Shown here one piece after another: positions 1 through 4,748 of a stretch of 7,798 nt of DNA. Source of the stretch: Acetobacteraceae bacterium (GTDB lineage: Bacteria > Pseudomonadota > Alphaproteobacteria > Acetobacterales > Acetobacteraceae); the NCBI GenBank assembly GCA_947446625.1, contig CANFIE010000179.1, forward strand, positions 1 through 7,798, in the 5' to 3' direction. Position 1 is the first letter of the stretch; each line of letters begins with the position of its first letter. The position numbers and the translations under genes were made by a program. Under the pieces are notes generated by a model, which made no database searches, was not told where the DNA came from, and saw only the letters and a program-made list of their open reading frames with translations.

Positions 1-1
1 C

Positions 2-556
2 GAAGGCAGCACCCACCCCGAGCGCATCGTCATCGGCCACCCCTTCAACCCGCCGCATCTGATTCCGCTGGTGGAAGTGGTGGGTGGCAGCACGGCATCC
101 GAGGCGGCGGTGGATGGCGCCATCGCCTTCTACCGCGCCATCGGCAAGCACCCCATCAAGGTGCTGAAGGAAGTGCCGGGCCACATCAGCAACCGCCTGC
201 AGGCGGCGCTGTGGCGGGAAGCGGTGCACCTGGTGGCCGAGGGCGTCGGCACCGTGGCCGATGTGGACGCCGCCATCAGCGAAGGCCCCGGCCTGCGCTG
301 GGCGCTGATGGGCCCGCACGCCACCTTCCACCTGGCGGGCGGCGAGGGCGGCTACCCCAACTTCATGCACCACCTGATGCCGGCGGTAACCAGCTGGTGG
401 CCAAGCCTGGGCAACCCGGTGGTAACGCCGGAATTGCAGGCCAAGCTCATCGCCGGCGTGGCCGAGGAAGTGCAGGGCCGCACCACTCGCGAATTGGCCG
501 CCGAGCGCGACACCAAGCTGACCGCGCTGCTGGTGGCGCGGCAGGGCAAGGTCTGA
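2..556 (+). CDS. 3-hydroxyacyl-CoA dehydrogenase family protein, C-terminal part (5' end outside window)
   Basis: The reading frame is open from base 2, so only the last 184 residues are present; the Rossmann NAD-binding domain lies outside. NAD-dependent oxidation of a 3-hydroxyacyl substrate is the family reaction. The visible part starts in the catalytic region: GHPFNPPHLIPLVEVV carries the catalytic His (fragment residue 13) and the paired Glu (residue 25), with the 12-residue spacing seen in short-chain HADs. The Asn of PGHISNRL (residue 64) matches the fourth conserved active-site position. The C-terminal helical domain contains EGPGLRWALMGP and HLAGGEGG, which resemble the L-carnitine dehydrogenase and L-gulonate 3-dehydrogenase (lambda-crystallin) branch more than 3-hydroxybutyryl-CoA dehydrogenase. 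The true substrate may therefore be a hydroxy acid rather than a CoA ester. It ends in TGA and converges on the VOC gene, with a hairpin 7 bases after the stop. Family assignment is firm; substrate is not. Confidence 0.9.
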   Translation, partial: EGSTHPERIVIGHPFNPPHLIPLVEVVGGSTASEAAVDGAIAFYRAIGKHPIKVLKEVPGHISNRLQAALWREAVHLVAEGVGTVADVDAAISEGPGLRWALMGPHATFHLAGGEGGYPNFMHHLMPAVTSWWPSLGNPVVTPELQAKLIAGVAEEVQGRTTRELAAERDTKLTALLVARQGKV

Positions 557-562
557 TCGCAG

Positions 563-587
563 CGGCACGCGGTGTTGCCGCGTGCCG
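563..587. terminator. Hairpin between convergent genes (probable bidirectional terminator)
   Basis: CGGCACGCGG at 563-572 and CCGCGTGCCG at 578-587 form a perfect 10-bp GC-rich stem with a TGTTG loop, starting 7 bases after the stop of the dehydrogenase gene. No T-run follows on either strand, so it is not a textbook intrinsic terminator. It may act as a Rho-assisted terminator or 3'-end stabiliser for either convergent transcript. Confidence 0.55.
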
Positions 588-599
588 GTCATGCTTCAG

Positions 600-620
600 C
601 CAAGGGCCATAGCCCGTTGG
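600..620 (-). terminator. Weaker hairpin just past the VOC gene stop
   Basis: CCAAGGGC at 600-607 can pair with GCCC (612-615) and TTGG (617-620), with one bulged G at 616 and a short CATA loop. It begins one base beyond the VOC stop codon on the minus strand. It is a candidate 3' stem for that transcript but has no T-tract, so termination is only a guess from position. Confidence 0.3.
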
Positions 621-621
621 T

Positions 622-1203
622 TCAGGCCGGCGCCATCGCCCGGCGGATGGGCGAAATCGGCAAATCCGCCTCGCGCGTCAGCAACTCGGCCTCGCTGGCG
701 CCGGCGCGCAGCTTTGCCACCAGGGCGTCGGGGTCGTACTCCACGCCCACCGGGTTCAGCGCAAAGCGCGGCCCCAGCATGAAGGCGGCGGATTCCTCCG
801 GCGTCGCGCAGGCATCCACCTGCAACTCCATCTGGTTGCCATCCGGGTCGGCGTAATACATCGACATCGTCACGCCATGGTGGATGCACCAATACGGCGT
901 GATGCCCTGCGCCTTCAGCGCGGCGTAATTCTCCAACAGGTCATGCGCGCTGGCATAGGTGTAGGCCACATGGTCCACGCCCACCGCGCCATGCCCGCCA
1001 TCATGCGACCTGTCCGGATGCACCACATCCAGATTCAGCAGTGCCACCCGATGGTGCTCGTCATCATATGAAAGAAACGCCAGCGCCGGGGTTTGCGCCC
1101 GCACCGTGGCGCCCAGCACCGCCTCGTACCATCGCACCATCTCGGCAAAGCGCCGGGTGCGATACACCACATGCACAAAATGGGCGGGGCGGATGCGTGC
1201 CAT
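622..1203 (-). CDS. VOC family protein, type I extradiol dioxygenase-like
   Basis: A 193-residue vicinal-oxygen-chelate protein, probably cytosolic, as there is no signal peptide or membrane segment. The fold is two beta-alpha-beta-beta-beta modules: HVVYRT...WYEAVLG (residues 11-31) and VDHVAYTY...YADPDGNQMELQVD (76-130). The expected metal ligands are present: His11, His78 and Glu126, plus a conserved HHG at 108-110 where extradiol enzymes carry a catalytic His. This supports Fe(II)/Mn(II)-dependent ring cleavage of a catechol-type substrate, the basis of the common label biphenyl-2,3-diol 1,2-dioxygenase; the actual substrate cannot be read from sequence. About 60 residues after the second module form an extra C-terminal tail. 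The start MARIRP is chosen because GGGAG lies about 8 bases upstream. The frame stays open to 1251, but that extension is encoded by a 54-bp repeat and is not protein-like. Transcription is probably monocistronic. Confidence 0.87.
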   Translation of the reverse strand: MARIRPAHFVHVVYRTRRFAEMVRWYEAVLGATVRAQTPALAFLSYDDEHHRVALLNLDVVHPDRSHDGGHGAVGVDHVAYTYASAHDLLENYAALKAQGITPYWCIHHGVTMSMYYADPDGNQMELQVDACATPEESAAFMLGPRFALNPVGVEYDPDALVAKLRAGASEAELLTREADLPISPIRRAMAPA

Positions 1204-1221
1204 TCCTGGTTCTCCCAAAGC

Positions 1222-1275
1222 TTTGCGTCTGATCGTCGCCGGTGGCATCACCGGCGGCGTGAATCAGCCGCTCGT
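1222..1275 (-). repeat. 54-bp palindromic intergenic repeat, copy R1
   Basis: Read on the minus strand it aligns without gaps to copy R4 (6861-6914) at 44 of 54 positions. It contains the shared blocks CGGCTGATTCACGCCGCC and GGCGACGATCAGACGC. Its centre is a perfect 8-bp stem, CGCCGGTG/CACCGGCG, with a 4-base loop (plus strand 1237-1244 and 1249-1256). It ends 18 bases upstream of the VOC start codon, so it lies in that gene's promoter or 5' leader. The distal CTAG end seen in other copies is AAA here. Confidence 0.8.
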
Positions 1276-1382
1276 ACAGCCTTCAGCCCGGGCGAAACCG
1301 CAGCGGGCCAGTTCTCCCACCTTCAAACCACAAAGCCGGCCGCGGCGCGCTTCAGAACTCGGTGAGCACACGCCGCCGCCGT

Positions 1383-1416
1383 AAAACCGGCCCCCGCCCC
1401 GGGCAGGGCAGGGGCC
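1383..1416 (-). terminator. Probable intrinsic terminator downstream of the dienelactone hydrolase gene
   Basis: On the plus strand GGCCCCCGCCC (1389-1399) and GGGCAGGGGCC (1406-1416) are inverted repeats matching at 10 of 11 positions. Read on the minus strand the stem is followed by GG and then TTTT (1386-1383), which gives the intrinsic-terminator layout for transcription coming from the gene ending at 1517. The T-tract is short and the hairpin lies about 100 bases past the stop, beyond repeat R2. Confidence 0.5.
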
Positions 1417-1469
1417 TAGAGCCTGATCCGCGCAGGCGTAATCGCCGGAGCGGTGAATCAGTCTCTCAA
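1416..1469 (-). repeat. 54-bp palindromic intergenic repeat, copy R2
   Basis: On the minus strand this copy begins TTGAGAGACTGATTCAC and ends GGCTCTAG. It aligns without gaps to copy R3 at 42 of 54 positions. The central hairpin is GGCG-ATTA-CGCC. It is the most diverged copy at its CTAG-side end (GATCAGGCTCTAG against CCAGACGCTAG). It forms the left part of a larger nested palindrome extending to 1508, and overlaps the terminator hairpin by one base. Confidence 0.72.
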
Positions 1470-1508
1470 ACAATGCTGGGGTGTGATTCACCAAAGTGGA
1501 TCACGCTC
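1419..1508. repeat. Nested inverted repeat enclosing R2
   Basis: The outer arms GAGCCTGATCC (1419-1429) and GGATCACGCTC (1498-1508) match at 10 of 11 positions. The inner arms GTGAATCA (1453-1460) and TGATTCAC (1484-1491) match perfectly. The repeat therefore has a partner segment on its DLH side, giving a composite palindromic unit of about 90 bp that stops 8 bases before the DLH stop codon. Confidence 0.6.
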
Positions 1509-1516
1509 CAGCCTTT

Positions 1517-2179
1517 TCAGCCCAGGTGCTTGTTGAAGAAGGCCAGGGTGCGCTCATCCGCCACCTTGGCATCTTCCGGCTTGTAGCTGCCGCGATCCTC
1601 GCAGCCAAAGCCATGGCCGGCGCCCTGATAGACGAACACCGCCACGCCCGGCTGCGCGGCCTTGATCTCTTCCACCGCCGGCATCGGGATGCTGGCATCG
1701 GTCTCGCCGAAGTGCATTTCCACCGGGCAGTTCGGCACTTCGCTCTTGGTCGCGGCAATGCCACCGCCATACCAGCAGTTGGAGGCATCGAACGCCTTGG
1801 TGCGCGTGGCGCCGTGCCAGGCCAGGGTGCCGCCCCAGCAATAGCCCACAATGCCGCGCTTGGCGCCGGCCGGCAGCGCGGCGGCGCTGGCCAGCACGTC
1901 CAGCATCACCTTGCCTTCGTCAATCTTCGCCCGCATCGCCAGGCCGTTCTGCACATCGGCCTGCTCGTAGTTCAGTTCCACATTGCGCTCGGTGCGGTCG
2001 AACAGCGCCGGGCACACAACGCGGTAGCCTTCCTTGGCAAAGTCGTCGCACACGCGGCGCATGTGCTTGTTCACGCCGAAGATCTCCTGAATCACCACCA
2101 GGGCCTTCTTCGCGTTTTCCGGACCCACGACATAGGCCTGGAACTGGTGGCCGTCGGCGGCAGTGAGCGTGACGTTCAT
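1517..2179 (-). CDS. Dienelactone hydrolase family protein
   Basis: A 220-residue alpha/beta-hydrolase close to the usual length of the family (about 230). The catalytic triad is visible: Cys114 in GYCWGG (the family nucleophile motif G-x-C-x-G-G), Asp161 in GETDASIP and His189 in GAGHGF. Glu32 in VVIQEIFGVN is the Glu that pairs with the Cys in Pseudomonas dienelactone hydrolase. The family reaction is hydrolysis of carboxymethylenebutenolide (dienelactone) to maleylacetate in chloroaromatic degradation. Many chromosomal members act on other esters or lactones, and no chlorocatechol genes are adjacent, so the substrate is open. The protein has no signal peptide and is probably cytosolic. The start MNVTLTAADG is preferred because GGGGA lies about 8 bases upstream and the open frame before it is unlike the family. 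It is divergent from the DUF4169 gene over 42 bases. Confidence 0.92.
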   Translation of the reverse strand: MNVTLTAADGHQFQAYVVGPENAKKALVVIQEIFGVNKHMRRVCDDFAKEGYRVVCPALFDRTERNVELNYEQADVQNGLAMRAKIDEGKVMLDVLASAAALPAGAKRGIVGYCWGGTLAWHGATRTKAFDASNCWYGGGIAATKSEVPNCPVEMHFGETDASIPMPAVEEIKAAQPGVAVFVYQGAGHGFGCEDRGSYKPEDAKVADERTLAFFNKHLG

Positions 2180-2221
2180 GGTAATTTCCCCAAGGGTTGG
2201 AATCGGCGCTATCCTGCGGTT
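2180..2221. promoter_or_regulatory. Compact divergent promoter gap, DLH / DUF4169
   Basis: Only 42 bases separate the two start codons, so both promoters must overlap or lie partly inside coding sequence. The DLH side carries a clear Shine-Dalgarno (GGGGA on the minus strand). The DUF4169 side has no good one. A TATCCT hexamer at 2210-2215, six bases before the ATG, would fit a -10 box giving a leaderless transcript, but I see no convincing -35 partner at proper spacing. Confidence 0.35.
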
Positions 2222-2410
2222 ATGGCGGATGTCGTCAACCTGAACCATGTGAAGAAACAGCGCGCCAAGGCGGCAGCCGAAGCCCTGGCCAGCGCCAATC
2301 GCGTGAAGCACGGCCGCACCGGCGCGCAAAAGGCGGCGGACCGCCAGGCCGAGGCACGTCGCCAGGCGTTACTGGACGGCGCCAAGCAAGCAGAACCGGA
2401 AAAGCCATGA
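2222..2410 (+). CDS. DUF4169 family small protein
   Basis: A 62-residue, strongly basic, Ala/Lys/Arg-rich helical protein. It opens MADVVNLNHVKKQRAKA and has ANRVKHGRTGAQKAADR in the middle, the signature of DUF4169, a small family found widely in alphaproteobacteria with no known function. Length is typical for the family. The charge pattern suggests nucleic-acid or ribosome association, but that is only inference from composition. There are no Cys residues, signal peptide or membrane segment. The start is set by the family N-terminus; no clear ribosome binding site precedes it. Its TGA stop overlaps the ATG of the lipoprotein gene (ATGA at 2407-2410), so the two are probably co-transcribed and translationally coupled. 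Confidence 0.85.
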   Translation: MADVVNLNHVKKQRAKAAAEALASANRVKHGRTGAQKAADRQAEARRQALLDGAKQAEPEKP

Positions 2411-2850
2411 AGCCCAGCCCTGCCCCCACTCTCCTCGCCCCTGCGCTTGTTGCCCTGCTGCTGGCCGCCTGCGCCGGCAGCGAAGCCCCGCCCCAGCGCG
2501 GCAGTGGCGCCACCCCAGCCGCCGCCCCCGCCCGGCCCAGCGCGCCGATAACGCGGTATGATGGCGCCTTCGCCGGCAGTGTCAGCGCCACCACCAGCGC
2601 CTATACCTGCGCCGTGCCGGTGCGCGGCACGCGCGGCCTGGTGGTGAATAACGGCCGGGTTGAGGCAGACATGACCCCCGGCCGCGGTGCCCCCATGCGC
2701 GGCGCAGTGCAGGAGGATGGCTCGCTCCGCGCCACCGACCCCATCGACCGCTCCAATGCCGTCAGCGGCCAGATCATCGGCGACCAATTCGTTGGCGCCT
2801 GGGCCAATGGCCGCTGCAACTACACGCTGAATTTCCGCCGGCTGAACTGA
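2407..2850 (+). CDS. Small putative lipoprotein of unknown function
   Basis: A 147-residue protein with a lipoprotein signal: hydrophobic residues 9-20, then LLAAC with the lipidated Cys at 22. After a disordered Ala/Pro-rich linker (about 24-48) comes a compact, probably beta-rich domain (about 50-147) beginning ITRYDGAFAG. This domain holds two Cys residues, 68 in TCAVP and 137 in GRCNYTL, which could form a disulfide in the periplasm. The alternating pattern (SGQIIGDQFVGAW, CNYTLNF) looks like short antiparallel strands. I do not recognise a named domain. It starts inside the stop codon of the DUF4169 gene (ATGA overlap) with GGAAAA just upstream. Retention in the inner or outer membrane cannot be decided; Ala at +2 after the Cys does not suggest inner-membrane retention by the E. 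coli rule. Confidence 0.83.
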   Translation: MKPSPAPTLLAPALVALLLAACAGSEAPPQRGSGATPAAAPARPSAPITRYDGAFAGSVSATTSAYTCAVPVRGTRGLVVNNGRVEADMTPGRGAPMRGAVQEDGSLRATDPIDRSNAVSGQIIGDQFVGAWANGRCNYTLNFRRLN

Positions 2851-2860
2851 GCGCTACCGC

Positions 2861-2914
2861 TTGAGCGGCTGATTCACGCCGCCGGCGATTCCGCCTGAGC
2901 CGGCCAGACGCTAG
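2861..2914 (+). repeat. 54-bp palindromic intergenic repeat, copy R3
   Basis: This copy begins 11 bases after the lipoprotein stop. It matches R4 at 43 of 54 positions without gaps, including TGATTCAC near the start and CAGACGCTAG at the end. The central hairpin is GGCG-ATTC-CGCC. Its terminal CTAG overlaps the first bases of the next palindrome (TAGAGCAA at 2912), as if the elements were inserted end to end. Confidence 0.78.
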
Positions 2915-2961
2915 AGCAATATCCATTCTGATGATTCCATCAGAATGGATTTCTTGCTCTA
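2912..2961. repeat. Long palindrome, TAGAGCAA...TTGCTCTA
   Basis: An inner 12-bp perfect stem, ATCCATTCTGAT (2921-2932) and ATCAGAATGGAT (2939-2950), has a 6-base loop. It is flanked by outer 8-bp arms TAGAGCAA (2912-2919) and TTGCTCTA (2954-2961). The base composition is AT-richer than the genes around it. From memory, similar palindromes with TAGAGC/GCTCTA ends and an ATTCTGAT core are dispersed in many alphaproteobacterial genomes. As a hairpin between converging genes it could also terminate either transcript. Confidence 0.8.
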
Positions 2962-2975
2962 ATTTCAAATGGTTA

Positions 2976-3015
2976 TAGAGCACGAAATGCGTCCGTCAGG
3001 GCGCATAGTGCTCTA
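2976..3015. repeat. Second palindrome, TAGAGCAC...GTGCTCTA
   Basis: The outer 8-bp arms TAGAGCAC (2976-2983) and GTGCTCTA (3008-3015) are perfect. The inner arms ATGCGTCC (2987-2994) and GGGCGCAT (2999-3006) pair with one G-T wobble around a GTCA loop. The last three bases on the plus strand, CTA, are the TAG stop codon of the GGT-like gene, so the element overlaps the coding end. It has the same terminal TAGAGC motif as the previous palindrome. Confidence 0.78.
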
Positions 3016-4710
3016 GCCGCGCCGCAAATCCGGCCAGAACCGCACGCCGGCCCGTGCCAGCCCGCCGCCCAGGCCAATGGCGGTGCCATCGGCGCGCCAG
3101 CAGGCCGCGCCTTCCAGCATGCCATCGGGCATGAAGCGCACTGCGTTCATGCCGCCGGCCACATGCGGCAGCGCCACCACGTCATGCCCCAGGGCCGCCA
3201 GCCCGGCGCGCACCGCTTCCGGCACTGCCGCTTCCACTTCCAGCGCCTGGCCCTGCGTCCAGATGCGCGGCGCCTCCACCGCTTCCTGCAAGCTCATGCC
3301 GTGGTCCACCAGGTTCAGCACCGCCTGCATGGCGCTGCCGAAAATCCGCAATCCGCCGGGCAGGCCCAGCGCCGCCCAGGGCTTGCCATCACGCAGCAAT
3401 ATCAGCGGCGACATGCTGGTGGTGATGCGCTTGCCCGGCAGAATGGACAGCGCATTGCCCGGCCGTGGGTCGAACAGCGCCATGTAGTTGTTCGGCACCA
3501 TGCCCAGCCCCGGTATCAGCATGCGGGCGCCGAACAGGCTGTTGATGGTCTGCGTCGCGCACCAGATGCGGCCTTCGGCATCGGCCACGGTCACATGCGT
3601 GGTGTTGGCGCTTTCGCCAGCGGCCACGGCGGCGCTCCAGCTTTGCGCATGGCCGGTATCCAGCTTTGCGCGGCGTTCGGCGGCGTAGTCCTTGCTCAGC
3701 AAGCGCGCCACCGGCACCTCCACAAAGGCCGGGTCGGCGGTGGCGGCGGCACGGTCGGCAAAGGCAATCTTCAGCGCCTCGGCCACCAGATGCAGCGTGG
3801 CCGGCGTGCCAAAGCCCAGCGCGCCGATATCGTACCCCTCCAGAATATTCAGCATCTGCACCACATGCACCCCGCCGGAGGATGGCGGCGGCGGCCCCAC
3901 CACCTCCACGCCGCGGTAGGTGCCGCGCACCGGCTGGCGGTCCAGCACCGTGAAGCTGCTCAGGTCCGCCTCGCTCAACGCGCCGCCCTGGCTGCGAATA
4001 TGCGCCACCGCCGCCGCACCCAGCGCGCCGCCATGCAGGGCGCCGGGGCCTTCGCGGGCAATCAGCGCCAGCGCCTCGGCGTATTCGGCCTGCACCAGCC
4101 GGTGCCCGGCATTCAGCGGTGCGCCGCCCGGCAGGTACAGCGCGCTGATCGGCGCATCCTTGGCCATGTCGGGCGCGGCCTCGCGCACGCATTCCACCAG
4201 ATAGGGCGTGGCGGGAAAGCCGTTGCGTGCCAGCCGAATGGCCGGCGCCATCACATCGGCCAGCGGCAGCGTGCCGAAGCGCGCCAGCGCCTGGCACCAG
4301 CCCAGCAGATTGCCCGGCGCGGCAATGCTGCGGGCGCCGACTTCATTCGCCCGGCCCTCCGTCACCAGCGCCGCCGGCCAGTCCTGGCTCACGGGGCGGA
4401 ACATGTCGGGCGTCGCCTCGCCCGGCGCGGTGGCCATGTTGTCCAGCACCACATGCTCGCCGGCTGGCAGGCGCAGATGCGCCATGCCGCCGCCCAGCAG
4501 CCCCACCATCATCGGCTCCACCACGGTCAGCGCAAACAGCGCTGCCACGCCGGCATCCACCGCATTGCCGCCGGCGGCCAGCATCTCCATGCCCGCGGCG
4601 CTGGCCAGCGGATGGTTGGTCACCACCATGCCCTTCGCCCCCTGCGCCGGCTGCTTCTCGGGCACAAAGGGCGTGCCGGCGCGGGCGCGCCAATCGGTGG
4701 CTTGGCTCAT
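3013..4710 (-). CDS. Gamma-glutamyltransferase-like Ntn hydrolase with altered substrate pocket
   Basis: A 565-residue protein of the gamma-glutamyltranspeptidase family. These proenzymes cleave themselves to expose a catalytic Thr. Here the cleavage site is Asn369/Thr370 in SANTTHVTVAD, giving a large subunit (1-369) and a small one (370-565). Other family motifs are GGNAVDAGVAA (47-57), PPPPSSGGVH (273-282), Asn390 and PGG with the oxyanion glycines 452-453. Aligned by eye to E. coli GGT, spacing between Thr391, Asn411 and Gln430 is identical, yet the gamma-glutamyl ligands differ: Arg114 becomes Met92, Gln430 becomes Tyr409, Asp433 becomes Leu412 and Ser462 becomes Thr431. The lid-loop region is about 10 residues shorter. 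There is no signal peptide, unlike periplasmic GGT, so it is probably cytosolic. Transfer of gamma-glutamyl groups is doubtful; hydrolysis of another amide is more likely. It starts 38 bases after the TonB receptor, with GGAGAG upstream, in a probable operon. Confidence 0.9.
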   Translation of the reverse strand: MSQATDWRARAGTPFVPEKQPAQGAKGMVVTNHPLASAAGMEMLAAGGNAVDAGVAALFALTVVEPMMVGLLGGGMAHLRLPAGEHVVLDNMATAPGEATPDMFRPVSQDWPAALVTEGRANEVGARSIAAPGNLLGWCQALARFGTLPLADVMAPAIRLARNGFPATPYLVECVREAAPDMAKDAPISALYLPGGAPLNAGHRLVQAEYAEALALIAREGPGALHGGALGAAAVAHIRSQGGALSEADLSSFTVLDRQPVRGTYRGVEVVGPPPPSSGGVHVVQMLNILEGYDIGALGFGTPATLHLVAEALKIAFADRAAATADPAFVEVPVARLLSKDYAAERRAKLDTGHAQSWSAAVAAGESANTTHVTVADAEGRIWCATQTINSLFGARMLIPGLGMVPNNYMALFDPRPGNALSILPGKRITTSMSPLILLRDGKPWAALGLPGGLRIFGSAMQAVLNLVDHGMSLQEAVEAPRIWTQGQALEVEAAVPEAVRAGLAALGHDVVALPHVAGGMNAVRFMPDGMLEGAACWRADGTAIGLGGGLARAGVRFWPDLRRG

Positions 4711-4748
4711 CGGGGTCTCTCCACTGCGTCAGCCGCAGCGTGGCCCCG
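4711..4748 (-). promoter_or_regulatory. Intergenic hairpin spanning the receptor-GGT gap
   Basis: The whole 38-base gap can fold on the minus strand. CGGGG at its start pairs with CCCCG directly before the ATG, CCAC with GTGG, and TGCG with CGCA around GCTGA. AGAGA is bulged, and the GGAG ribosome binding site straddles the stem and this bulge. It could tune translation of the second gene or protect the 3' end of the receptor message. No T-tract follows, so full termination is unlikely. No separate promoter is evident. Confidence 0.4.

Larger units (their letters stand above)
1204..1516. other. Non-coding gap between the VOC and dienelactone hydrolase genes
   Basis: This 313-base stretch lies between two minus-strand genes. 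Short open frames here are low-complexity Arg/Pro/Ala shadows without ribosome binding sites, and none looks like a real gene. It holds the VOC 5' region, two copies of a 54-bp palindromic repeat (1222-1275 and 1416-1469), a terminator-like hairpin (1383-1416) and a nested inverted-repeat structure reaching 1508. From 1276 to 1382 I recognise nothing specific. Confidence 0.7.

Noticed and set aside
1204..1251. N-terminal extension of the VOC protein
   Set aside because: These codons come from repeat R1 and have no ribosome binding site; MARIRP at 1203 has one and fits VOC family N-termini.
1496..2221. Upstream extension of the DUF4169 frame
   Set aside because: The frame is open far upstream but lies antisense to the dienelactone hydrolase; family homology starts at MADVVNL (2222).
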